From positions 43,189 to 107,188 of the forward strand of contig JABLUY010000124.1 in assembly GCA_013306675.1 (NCBI GenBank): DNA of 64,000 nucleotides. Reading direction: 5' to 3'. Shown here piece after piece: positions 48,601 through 57,556 of the stretch. This DNA comes from Thraustochytrium sp. TN22. Its lineage: Eukaryota; Sar; Bigyra; Thraustochytrida; Thraustochytriidae. The first letter of the stretch is position 1. Every line of letters begins with the position of its first letter. The notes below the pieces were generated by a model. The model saw only the letters and a list, made by a program, of their open reading frames with translations, searched no databases and was not told the DNA's origin. A program made the translations under genes and the position numbers.

Positions 48601-48994
48601 CGCGGACGTGCTCCGGCACCTGGTCGCGCGCGTGCGCCGTCGCCGCCAGCGCCTCCAGGAAGCCCTCCGCCGCGCCGGCGCGCTCCAGCTCCTGCGTCGC
48701 GGCCTTGCGCGTCTGCGTGGACTTCTCGTTAGCCTCTTCTGCTCTTCACGACCCTTTTCCGAGGAGTCGCCGCGGTCGCGGCGCGCGCGAGGTCCGCCAC
48801 GCAGCCCCCTGCTCCACGTTCGCGCTCCTCGTGTTGTCGCGCCGCGTCAGGACGGACGCCCTGGCCTGCCTGGCTTGCCCTGCCCTGCCCTGCCCTGCGC
48901 TGCGCTGCTCAGATGTCGTCACGCCTGGCCAACGTACTGCCTCGTCCTGCGCGAGCGTGGCCTCCAGCACGCGCGCCAGCGCCGCTGCATCCAT
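45647..48994 (-). CDS. IPO11: Importin-11-like karyopherin (two exons)
   Basis: A nuclear transport receptor of the importin-beta family (Kap120/importin-11 group), carrying cargo through the nuclear pore with Ran. Exon 1 is 48994-48938 (MDAAALARVLEATLAQDEA) with donor GTACGT. A 204-base intron (48937-48734) ends in GAAGAG, and exon 2 is 48733-45647 (begins ANEKSTQTRKAATQELE). The join restores the importin-beta N-terminal HEAT repeat; without it the start is lost because an in-frame TGA precedes exon 2. The product is ~1047 residues. Diagnostic stretches are LAAILLKNTINKEW, the importin-11-like DWPRRWPDL and STRRGLQATLAVLKELNTKR, and WLIGCIPPE further down. All-helical throughout, length as expected for the family (~1000). 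Confidence 0.88.
48734..48937 (-). other. GT-AG intron of the importin-11-like gene
   Basis: 204 bases with GTACGT donor and AG acceptor. Contains TGCCC/TGCCT short repeats. Removal joins exon 1 and exon 2 in phase 0. Confidence 0.75.
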
Positions 48995-49434
48995 CGCGCC
49001 GCCGCCGCCGTCCCGCGCCGCTGGCCAAGCTCGAAGACTGCCGCGACAGTGCCTGCCTGACTGGTGGACCCAAGCGGCGCGGCGGACTCGGAGTACAAGT
49101 TAGCAGCTCGCCATCGCTACTAAGTAGTAGAACGGGGACTCCCACGACCCCGACGGCGATCACGAGGCCCGGGGCGCTGACCTGACTGCTGCAATGCTGC
49201 ACTGCAGTCGTGATGATGCCTGCTGATGAGCAGAACGTGAGCAGCGTCGCGAGTAGGCAGCTGCGCTGTTGTTGGTGCTGGTGCTCCTCCGCGCTGCAGG
49301 CTCGTGGACTGGCAACCACGCCATTCATCAGAGCCGCCCTCTCTTATTACGAAGAAAACTTGGAAAGGAGGACGGCAGTGACAACTCGAAAGGGGCAAAG
49401 CAACATCTCAAGAGAAAATGGTGTCCGTGGACAA
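48995..49434. other. Spacer between two minus-strand genes
   Basis: No gene seen. It contains the 5' flank of the importin gene and the 3' flank of the acyl-CoA synthetase gene. Confidence 0.55.
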
Positions 49435-51720
49435 CTACATGGTCTTCATGCCGTCAAGGTTGTCGTGGTACTTGACAAAGGGTACATAGACGGCGCTGGA
49501 AGCATACATATCGTCGATGTTGGCAGAGTACATGCCCTCGACGACGCTCCGCTTGAGCTTGAGCGTGGGCGTGAGCTCGTTGGTCGTGACAGAGAAGTCG
49601 TGCGGGAGGATGGTGAACTTCTGGATCTTGGCAGCGTTGGACGGCACAACGTCGCCGTCCTTGTTGACGCGAGTAATGGCCTGGATGATGTGGTCCACGA
49701 AGGCATCGGAAGCGCAGGCAGCAGAAATGGTGTTCACCTCAGGCACGAGATCGCGCGCGGCACCGTCGAGGTCGTCATTGCCAGGGAACTCGCCCGTGGC
49801 ACCGACAGCCTTGAGCGTGATGAGCGCGACGTTGAACTTGCGTTTGTCACCAACCATCATGATGTTGGCGATCGCCGGGCAGGCGGCAAGGATAGCGTTC
49901 TCGATGGGCACGGGCGCAATGTTCTCGCCGCCCGCGCCGATGATGAGCTCCTTGTAGCGGCCGGTGATGCACAGCATGCCATTCTTGTCCAGACAGCCCT
50001 TGTCGCCCGAGTGCAGCCAGCCGCGAGCGTCGATAGCCTCTCGGTTTTTTTGCATGATCTCCTCCACGTGGGCGTCGCCGAGGCGCGGGTTGGCCATGTA
50101 TCCGAGCATAACGTTGCGTCCTCGGAAGCAGATCTCGCCTTCCTCCTCGGGCTTTGGCTTGAAGAGGTCCTCGGCAGGTGGGCATGTGACTGCCGGGCCG
50201 CCAGGCGCCTCGGGCGGGCGCAGAATCGCAACTTCGACGCCTGGCAGCGCGTACCCGGCACTACCCCAGATGTGCGTCTTGGGCGTGTTGAGGGTACTAA
50301 CGCCAGTGCACTCGGACATGCCATAGACCTCGTTGATGTTGATGTTGATGGAGGCAAAGTACTCGAGCGTGTGCCGCTTCATGGGCGCGGCGCCGGTGAT
50401 GCCGAGCTTGCAACAGTCAAGGCCGAGCGCGGACTTGATCTTGCTTAGCAGGTGAGACGCCGCGCCGTAGCCGACCGGGATCTTGCCCTTGCCCCCGAGC
50501 TGCTGATCTTGGCGATACGTGAGCGCCTTGCCCTTGGCCCAGTCGGCCACCTTGCGCTTGGAGCCCTTGACGCGGGCGCCGATCTGAAGCATGCGCTCGT
50601 GGATTTTCTCCCAGACTCGGGGCACTCCCATGAAGACGGTGGGGCGTGTGAGCAAGAGGCGGTCCTTGAGCGAGCCGGCTTTGAGGTCGTACGGGCGCGC
50701 CACCGTGAGCTCCCAGGAGAAGCCGAGCGAGCCGTAATCGTGCACGGCGACGAGCGGGCTGAAGATATCGTTGAGCGAGCCGGCGATGTGGGAGAGCGGC
50801 AGGTAGGAGAGCGAGCGCTGAACGGCTGTGTTGCCCAGGTAGGGCTCCATGCGGCTATTTATGGCGCGGCAGTTGAAGATGAGGTTGTCGTGGCTGATCA
50901 TGACGGCCTTGGGACGGCCCGTCGTGCCGCTGGTGAAGATTAGATCGCAGCAGTCCGTGGGCTTGACGGCGGCAGAGCGCTGCTTGACCTCATCTTGCTT
51001 GTCGGCACCCAGCGCGACAACGTCGTTCCATCCCAAAAGACGAACCTCTGTACCGTCGGACCGCGCGTGCGGCGTCCCGGCGCTCGCTTGATCCTCGCCC
51101 CAAATCACGACGGCGCGGAGGTATGGAAGGTCGTCGGCAACCTTGAGGAATTTTTGCGCAGTCAAGAGTGAGTCCGCGAAGGCCACGGAGGAGTTGGTTA
51201 GCGAGGCTTTCCACTGGACCTGTTCCGGTGTGTCGCTCGGATAGATGCCCGTGAAGGCGCCGCCAGCGAACATGGCCGCCATCGAGGCCATGTTCCACTC
51301 GGGCGCGTTGAAGCCGAAAATGCAGACAGCATCGTGGCTTTGAAAGCCGAGCGCCACCAGGCCGCCCGCGACCTGCTTGGCCTCGCGCAGGTACTCCGCA
51401 AAGGTCCACGTGGTCAGCTCGCGCGGCTTGAGCGGCGGGGGTACTTCCTTGGTGATCAAGTCCTGCGGCGGACAAGGCCTCTCGACACGCATCGCACAGC
51501 GGTCCTTGCCACGGCCCTCGCCGACGGCCTCAAAGATGGCCACCAGTGTGGTAGCAGGTGTCCTCTCCTCGGACGCCACGCCCGACTTGGCAAAGCGAAT
51601 CGGGCGCTCCTCATGAATGAGCGTCACAAAGGGCGCCGCCTCGTGTTCCACGTACGACCCGAGGAGCTGGCTGCTTCTCCTCTCTGGCGGCGCCAGCGGC
51701 CTCGAGACGCCGCCTCCCAT
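49435..51720 (-). CDS. Long-chain acyl-CoA synthetase, bubblegum (ACSBG) type
   Basis: 761 residues, single exon. It activates fatty acids to acyl-CoA with ATP through an acyl-adenylate, feeding lipid synthesis or beta-oxidation. The AMP-binding motif is TSGTTGRPKAVMISHDNL (~270), followed by SYLPLSHIAG, and the A5-type motif NEVYGMSECTG (~472), which resembles the bubblegum pattern (ELYGMSE.TG). GWLHSGDKG and ITGRYKELIIGAGGENIAP are the hinge and C-terminal domain motifs. The C-terminal catalytic Lys region (LTPTLKLKR) is present. The very N-terminus MGGGVSRP fits an N-myristoylation signal (Gly2, Ser6), and there is no transmembrane segment, so membrane association through a lipid is likely (inference). 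The bubblegum assignment is by motif resemblance, not a tree. Confidence 0.9.
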   Translation of the reverse strand: MGGGVSRPLAPPERRSSQLLGSYVEHEAAPFVTLIHEERPIRFAKSGVASEERTPATTLVAIFEAVGEGRGKDRCAMRVERPCPPQDLITKEVPPPLKPRELTTWTFAEYLREAKQVAGGLVALGFQSHDAVCIFGFNAPEWNMASMAAMFAGGAFTGIYPSDTPEQVQWKASLTNSSVAFADSLLTAQKFLKVADDLPYLRAVVIWGEDQASAGTPHARSDGTEVRLLGWNDVVALGADKQDEVKQRSAAVKPTDCCDLIFTSGTTGRPKAVMISHDNLIFNCRAINSRMEPYLGNTAVQRSLSYLPLSHIAGSLNDIFSPLVAVHDYGSLGFSWELTVARPYDLKAGSLKDRLLLTRPTVFMGVPRVWEKIHERMLQIGARVKGSKRKVADWAKGKALTYRQDQQLGGKGKIPVGYGAASHLLSKIKSALGLDCCKLGITGAAPMKRHTLEYFASINININEVYGMSECTGVSTLNTPKTHIWGSAGYALPGVEVAILRPPEAPGGPAVTCPPAEDLFKPKPEEEGEICFRGRNVMLGYMANPRLGDAHVEEIMQKNREAIDARGWLHSGDKGCLDKNGMLCITGRYKELIIGAGGENIAPVPIENAILAACPAIANIMMVGDKRKFNVALITLKAVGATGEFPGNDDLDGAARDLVPEVNTISAACASDAFVDHIIQAITRVNKDGDVVPSNAAKIQKFTILPHDFSVTTNELTPTLKLKRSVVEGMYSANIDDMYASSAVYVPFVKYHDNLDGMKTM

Positions 51721-52355
51721 GGCGTCCAGGCTCTTCGCAGCACGGCGATAGGGACCTGCTTGTCTGCGCGAACCGCGTCCACTGATGCGGGCCGATCCGC
51801 AGAATGCCTCGTGGGCAAGTTCGCCATGTCGACTGGACCGTCTGGCGAGTCCACTATGGCAATCTGGACCCCCCTTCCCCTCCCTTCTACGTGCGTATCC
51901 TCAACTGGCCTGGCGAACCTCCGCGCTGCAGGAAATGGACACCGCGGCTGAGCTCGCGATCACTCTCTCAGCTCCTGGCGAATGCCAGGCTCGCGACTGG
52001 GTCTGGTCGCTCACGTTAACATCGAATCAAGCTTCCGAGGTGGTCACGCCGCCTGCGGCCGCGGCGGTCGCGAGATGAAAGAGCGCCGTGCACTGTGCCG
52101 CGGCGCCCCGCCGCTTCGAGGTCGCCCTTGACCACGGGCAGAGCACAAGACTAGCCGGTAACCTGTGAGTTGCTATCGGGCAGGCTGCGCGGGCTGGGAC
52201 GAGCGTCCCACGATCGAAGCGTCGATCAAAGCGCTCACTCGCTTTCCTTGGCACGTGTATCGGCGCTGGCAAGATCTCGGGCAAGCGCTATCCGAGGTTT
52301 TGCTCGTACTCAGGTTTTGCTCGTACTCGCGGAGAGTCCGCAGCTCCGCCTTGCC
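51721..52355. other. Divergent spacer with 16-bp direct repeat
   Basis: Shared 5' flank of the acyl-CoA synthetase and EF-hand/ankyrin genes. A direct repeat, GGTTTTGCTCGTACTC twice, lies at about 52293-52328, ~30 bases before the ATG of the latter. No gene seen. Confidence 0.55.
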
Positions 52356-53873
52356 ATGAGCGGGCGGCGGCCCGACGACGGCGCGGAGGGCAAGGAGGAG
52401 GAGAAGGAGGACGTGGAGGACGTGGAGAATGACGACTACGGGAGCTACGAGCAGGAAGGGCAGGGCGGCGGCGATCTAGACCAGGCGCTGGCGGCCTCGG
52501 ACCCGGTGGCTGTGAGCGCTGCCTTCCGCAAGTTCGACCGCGACGGGTCCGGCAGCATCTCGGCAGATGAGCTGGGCGCGCTGTGCGAGGAGCTGGGCGC
52601 CCCGCTCGAGCCAGCGGAACTGCAGAGCACGCTGCGCAGGCTGGATGTGGATGGATCGGGCGCGATCGAGGCGAGTGAGTTCGAGGCATGGTGGAGCGGG
52701 CGCGCCGATCACGTGGTGGGCGCCGCGCTGAGCGCGCTCGCGGCGCGCGGGCGGCGCGAGAACCATGCTGACATCTTCACGGCATGCTGGAACGGGCATC
52801 GCGCAATGGTGGAGGAGTTTCTTACTATGGACGCGAGCCTCGCGAAGCTCGTGGACGACTCGGACCTGGGCTGCGGCTACACCCCATTGCACTATGCCGC
52901 ATACGCGGGCCACGCCGACATTGTGGAGGTGCTGGCGGGCCGATATCGTGCGGTGGTGGACGCGCGGAATGAGGCTGGGTGCACATCGCTCTTCTTGGCA
53001 AGCCAGCAAGGGCACCTGGAAGTCGTACGGCTCCTCTTGCAGCGGGGAGCGCGCACGAACGAGACCGAGCCGGAGCACGGGTACTCGCCGATTGACGTCG
53101 CGGCGACGCCGGAGATCCGCGAGGCGCTCATGGGCGAGTGCGAAGGCGGGCCACCTGGGGCCGTGCAGGAGGCGCCGAGGGCGACATGCAACAAGTTTGG
53201 GACGCTGGACGTCTCGTGGAGACCGCCGCGCCAAGCGTCGTCGCGGGCGCTGCCCATTCAACACTTCGTGGTTGAGCTGCAGCGTGCCTCGCCAGGCGAC
53301 GAGGAGAGCATGAGCGAATCAGAGAGGAGTGAGGGCGAGGGTCCGCCGGGAAGCGGGCGAGACAGCTTCTTCCGCGAAGTGGTGGTTCCCGGGTCAAGCA
53401 GCGCCAGCACGGTGGTGACCGGATTGACGAACCTCCCGTTCCGGCTCAAGGCGCGCGTGGCGGCGGAGAACGCGGGCGGACGCGCAGACTTTAGTCCGTG
53501 GAGCGAGCCCATCATGTGCGTGCATGTGCCGACGGTCCGGCAGGCGCCTGAGGTGCAGAGCTTGAGCAAGCGGTCCGTGGAGGTGCGCTGGGACAAGGCG
53601 GCGGCGAATGGCTGCAAGCTGACGGCGTACCGGCTCGAGGGCGCTGTGCTTTCCGGGTCAGCACTTCGGCGTGCCTCGTCCTTTGAGGGCAAGCATCAGG
53701 TTCCGAGTGAGGAGACGGTGGAATGGGACGTGGTTGCCGTGGTGCCTGCAAAGACGACGAGCAAGGTGATTGAGCAAATGCAGGCGGGCGCATATATTTT
53801 CCGAGTGGTGGCCGCTAATGCCGTGGGCAAGTCCAGGCCCGGGCCCACAAGTTTGCCGGTGCGCGTTGGTTAG
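52356..53873 (+). CDS. EF-hand, ankyrin-repeat and fibronectin-III protein
   Basis: 505 residues from ATG 52356 (MSGRRPDDG); the frame is open to 52170 but that part is unlike protein. After an acidic N-terminus come two EF-hands with canonical calcium loops: DRDGSGSISADE (~61-72) and DVDGSGAIEASE (~97-108). Three to four ankyrin repeats follow (~130-270: TPLHYAAYAGHADIVEVL, TSLFLASQQGHLEVVRLLL). Two fibronectin type III-like domains occupy ~272-395 and ~400-505 (VEVRWDKAAANG, YIFRVVAANAVGKSRPG). There is no signal peptide or membrane segment, so it is presumably a cytosolic calcium-responsive scaffold. Domain order ANK-FN3 occurs in animals (ANKFN1-like proteins); adding an EF-hand pair at the front is uncommon as far as I know. 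Confidence 0.85.
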   Translation: MSGRRPDDGAEGKEEEKEDVEDVENDDYGSYEQEGQGGGDLDQALAASDPVAVSAAFRKFDRDGSGSISADELGALCEELGAPLEPAELQSTLRRLDVDGSGAIEASEFEAWWSGRADHVVGAALSALAARGRRENHADIFTACWNGHRAMVEEFLTMDASLAKLVDDSDLGCGYTPLHYAAYAGHADIVEVLAGRYRAVVDARNEAGCTSLFLASQQGHLEVVRLLLQRGARTNETEPEHGYSPIDVAATPEIREALMGECEGGPPGAVQEAPRATCNKFGTLDVSWRPPRQASSRALPIQHFVVELQRASPGDEESMSESERSEGEGPPGSGRDSFFREVVVPGSSSASTVVTGLTNLPFRLKARVAAENAGGRADFSPWSEPIMCVHVPTVRQAPEVQSLSKRSVEVRWDKAAANGCKLTAYRLEGAVLSGSALRRASSFEGKHQVPSEETVEWDVVAVVPAKTTSKVIEQMQAGAYIFRVVAANAVGKSRPGPTSLPVRVG

Positions 53874-54503
53874 TCATCGCAGAAGCAAGAAGAGAAGATT
53901 TTGAAGCACCAGGACGCTTTCGACATCGCGCCTCGTTGTTCGGATGTAAAAAATCATCGTGAAACTTCGCGTAGTGATGCTCCAAATCCAGGTGAACAGC
54001 ATGCTCGATGATCTGAATCATGATCTGAAATTTTGATTGTGAACGTGGGTGTCAAAGAGGGCGAGAGTGTGCGGTGAGGCCGGCCTGGGCCTGGGGGAAC
54101 CCTGTTCGGGCTCGTAATGTTAGCGTGCGCGCAAGACATCCTTTAGGATGACGGTCTACTCGTGCAGGCCTGTGGGACTCCCAAGGCTCTCCGTACACTC
54201 CAGAATGGGTTCCTCGCCCTACTCATCCGCCGCGCCATCGTCGGACTCGGCATACGAGACCCCAGCGTCTCCTGCTTTTCATTTTCTGCGCTGCGACTTG
54301 GGGCTGGTGATCTTGTTGCAGAGCTGGCGGTGGCTTGGATACGCATCGTGCGGCTGCTTCGTCTGCCAAGCCTTCGTGTCGTGGCCCCACTGGGCACGGA
54401 AGTGGGCGATGACGCCGGCATGCATCATGAGGGCTTGGCCACTTGTACTGCCCGTGAGCCAGAGAACTTGGGGCTCGGGGACCCGCGGCCCGCGAGAAAG
54501 TCC
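53874..54503. other. Convergent spacer; coding-like minus-strand sequence after a stop
   Basis: Between two genes that end toward each other. On the minus strand, directly after the TGA of the DNA-binding gene (54504), the same frame continues coding-like for 73 codons (contains MHAGVIAHFRAQWGHDTKAW), stops, and continues again past further stops. It is described as a separate finding. The remainder (53874-54130) shows nothing. Confidence 0.5.
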
Positions 54504-55691
54504 TCAATCATCTGTTTCAGCAGCAGTCCTGCGAGCGCGTTTTGCTGGAGGCGTCGCCGTCCCACTGCGCGCGTCCTCGTTGAAATCTTCCAGGACCACC
54601 GCCTTGTGCTCGTTCCGTTTCATGAATCCCCAGTACCAGCCCGGGCTTGCCCCAAATGTGTGGTTACCCGCGCTCCGCGCGAGCTTCCGCGCGAGCTCCT
54701 GCACCTCGATCCTTCTGTAGGCAAAGCCCTTCGCGGCGGCGTCCTTGATATGGGCGGACAGGAAGTCTTCGCATCTCTCCGAGAGGATCGCTCTACGCGT
54801 CGAGACCTCTCCATCGTTGGCTTTGGCCCGCTTGACTTGATTGTGCAACGTTGATTTTTTCACATTGAATTTCATGCACGCCTCGCGGTACGACAACGGG
54901 GCCGAGCCTTGAAATCGGCCCTGCGCAAGCACTGCGTCGACCGCGCTCTGCATGCGCTTGCGGTGTACGGGGTCCGACGCAGACGACTGGTACGAGCCCC
55001 GCGGCTTGAGCTCGTCCACGCGCACGTCGGCGACCTCATCGTCCACGAGAACGTCGTCCATCTCCGATTCCTTTTCGCTTAGCCCGAGTGAGTGGCACTC
55101 GTCTACGAGAGAGCTACCGGCATCGCTCTCCACGCCGTGGGGCCTTGACGCGGTGGATGGAGGCACCGAAGGGCTGCCTGTGATCTCAAGGCCGCCCAGC
55201 CGGGCAGACCTGCGCTCACCCATGGTGGCGGGTGGCCAACCACGAGAGGTCGACGCACGACTTCCTTTCGGTCGCCCTCGCCCACGCGGAGCGTGCTCCG
55301 TCTCCTCCCTGACCTTCGTCTCCTCCCTGTCGAGGCCAGCCAAGGTCAGGGGCGGTGGTGCAGCTTGAGGTGGCGGAGAGGTCGAAGCACGACTTCCTTT
55401 CGGTCGCCCTCGCCCACGCGGAGCGTGCTCCGTCTCCTCCCTGACCTTCGTCTCCTCCCTGTCGAGGCCAGCCAAGGCCAGGGGCGGTGGTGCAGCTTGA
55501 GGTGGCGGAGAGGTCGAAGCACGACTTCCTTTCGGTCGCCCTCGCCCTCGCGGAGCGTGCTCCGTCTCCTCCCTGACCTTCGTCTCCTCCCTGACAAGGC
55601 GAGCAAAGGTCATGCGCGGTGGCGCACCTTGAGACGGCGGTGGTCCGTCCACCTTCTTGTGGCCCCACATGTGAGCCAGCGTCTTCTGCAT
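54504..55691 (-). CDS. psq/CENPB-type DNA-binding protein with three AT-hook repeats
   Basis: 395 residues from the first ATG (55689-55691, MQKTLAHMWG). The N-terminal third has three 44-residue repeats, each with an AT-hook core RGRGRPKGSR and a REETKVREETEH segment, so it should bind the minor groove of AT-rich DNA. After a linker with acidic stretches comes a pipsqueak-like helix-turn-helix (~235-270, SYREACMKFNVKKSTLHNQV), then a CENPB-type HTH (~275-345, RAILSERCEDFLSAHI to GWYWGFMKRNEH). This pair is the DNA-binding half of pogo/Tc5-type transposases. The DDE nuclease half is absent. The C-terminus has a basic PPAKRARR nuclear-signal-like motif. It is either a domesticated transposase-derived factor or a truncated element. 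Confidence 0.75.
   Translation of the reverse strand: MQKTLAHMWGHKKVDGPPPSQGAPPRMTFARLVREETKVREETEHAPRGRGRPKGSRASTSPPPQAAPPPLALAGLDREETKVREETEHAPRGRGRPKGSRASTSPPPQAAPPPLTLAGLDREETKVREETEHAPRGRGRPKGSRASTSRGWPPATMGERRSARLGGLEITGSPSVPPSTASRPHGVESDAGSSLVDECHSLGLSEKESEMDDVLVDDEVADVRVDELKPRGSYQSSASDPVHRKRMQSAVDAVLAQGRFQGSAPLSYREACMKFNVKKSTLHNQVKRAKANDGEVSTRRAILSERCEDFLSAHIKDAAAKGFAYRRIEVQELARKLARSAGNHTFGASPGWYWGFMKRNEHKAVVLEDFNEDARSGTATPPAKRARRTAAETDD
55240..55635 (-). repeat. 132-bp tandem repeats encoding AT-hooks
   Basis: Three nearly identical in-frame units of 132 bases (44 codons). The high nucleotide identity, including synonymous sites, points to recent expansion or homogenisation. Confidence 0.85.
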
Positions 55692-56107
55692 GGCGGCGGG
55701 CTCTCCCTCCACGTCCCGCTGCTCGCGCCCCAGGCGCGCCCTCCCGATCGCGTGCGCAGCCTTGGCGCTTTGCCACGATGCGCCGCGATCAGCTCTGCCA
55801 CCGTGACATGACAGTTAGTCCATGTGAACCATCATGATCACGTTACTTTCCCTGTCGGCAGCGGAGTCGATGACGTTGTTCGCTTTCTACTACGAGCTCG
55901 TCCTTGTACTGTTCCAAACGTCTTGACACAGAAAGAGAGTGATCAGGTACTTGGTAAGCGCCAGGAGGCGAACGAAAGAGATCAAGAGGAGAAAGGAAAG
56001 TTGAAATTCATCGTGTGCACCCAAGCACGCTTTGCCACAAGACTTAACGAGTGAATCCGCTCGCTAGCTTGTTGACGGTCAAGAACCCGACGCATCGAGC
56101 ACTAGAC
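55692..56107. other. Spacer between two minus-strand genes
   Basis: No gene seen. Relatively AT-richer than the rest of the window around 55820-56050. Confidence 0.5.
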
Positions 56108-56921
56108 TTAGTAGCGGTACGTGTCCGGCTTGCACGGCTCGGTGTCCGGGTCAATGCCGAGGTAGTCCTTCTGCTCCTGGGTCATCTTGACGAGCTTGGC
56201 GCCGAGCTTGGCAAGGTGCAGGCGGGCGACCTCCTCGTCGAGCTTCTTGGGGAGCACGTAGACGGACTTCTTGTACTTGCCCGAGTTGCGCTCGGTCCAG
56301 AGCTCGACCTGGGCGAGGGTCTGGTTGGAGAAGGAGTTGGACATGACAAAGGAGGGGTGGCCAGTGGCGCAGCCCAGGTTGACGAGGCGGCCCTCGGCGA
56401 GGATGATGACGGCGTGGCCGTCCTCGAAGATGAAGCGGTCGACCTGGGGCTTGATGTTCTCGCGCTTGCACTTGGCCTGGAGGGTGTTGTACTCGATCTC
56501 GTTGTCGAAGTGGCCAATGTTGCAGACGATGGCGTTGTTCTTCATCTTGGACATCATGTCGAAGGTGCAGACGCCCTTGTTGCCGGTGGCGGTCACGAGA
56601 ATGTCAATGTCGCCAATGACGTCCATGGGGTCGACGACCTGGAGGCCCTCCATGCAGGCCTGGAGCGCGCAGATGGGGTCGATCTCGGACACGTAGACGA
56701 TGGCCGAGTTGGACTTCATGGCCTTGGCGCAGCCCTTGCCGACGTCACCGTAGCCGCAGACGAGCACCTTCTTGCCGCAGAGCATGACGTCCGTGGCGCG
56801 CATGATGCCGTCCGGCAGCGAGTGCTGGCAGCCGTAGAGGTTGTCGAACTTGGACTTGGTGACCGAGTCGTTGACGTTGATGGCCGGGAAGAGCAGCTTG
56901 CCCTCCTTCTCCATCTGGTAC

Positions 56922-56959
<38 letters not shown>

Positions 56960-57556
56960 CACGATGCGGTCGATGATCTTGTGCCAGCGGCGCGGGTCGC
57001 GCTCGAGCTCGCGCTTGAGGATGGTGAGCACGCACTTGAACTCGGCGTTGTCGGTGCTCTCCGGGTCCGGCAGGGTGCCGTCCGCGGCGAACTTCTTCTC
57101 GGCCTCAATGCCCTGGTGGATGAGCAGGGTGATGTCGCCACCGTCGTCGACGATGACGTCCGGGCCGTCGCCCTTGCCGTCGTCCTCCGGCCACGTGAGC
57201 GCGGCCAGCGAGCACTCCCAGTACTCCTCGAGCGACTCGCCCTTCCAGGCGTACACGGCCGCCGTGCCGGACACGGCGATGGCCGCCGCGGCCTGGTCCT
57301 GGGTCGAGAAGATGTTGCACGAGCACCAGCGCACGTCGGAGCCCAGGGCGTGCAGGGTCTCGATCAGCACGGCCGTCTGGATGGTCATGTGCAGCGAGCC
57401 GGCGATGCGCGCGCCCTTGAGCGGCTGGTCCTTGAACTTCTCGCGAATCGCCATCAGGCCCGGCATCTCCACCTCGGCCAGGTTGATCTCCTTGCGGCCG
57501 AAGTCCGCCAGCGACTCGTCCGCGATGTTGTACGGCATCTTCGCGTACTCCGCCAT
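56108..57556 (-). CDS. AHCY: Adenosylhomocysteinase (S-adenosylhomocysteine hydrolase)
   Basis: 482 residues, ATG at 57554-57556 ([10 protein letters not shown]). It reversibly splits S-adenosylhomocysteine into adenosine and homocysteine with bound NAD, keeping methyltransferases active. Visible family features are [30 protein letters not shown], the substrate-site [14 protein letters not shown], the Rossmann loop [17 protein letters not shown], and the conserved C-terminus KPDTYRY. It carries the ~40-residue insertion after YAWKG ([20 protein letters not shown]) found in plants, many protists and bacteria but not in animals or fungi. Sequence is full length with no missing catalytic residue that I can see. 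The frame is open upstream to 57997 but that part is Ala/Arg-rich noise. Confidence 0.97.
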
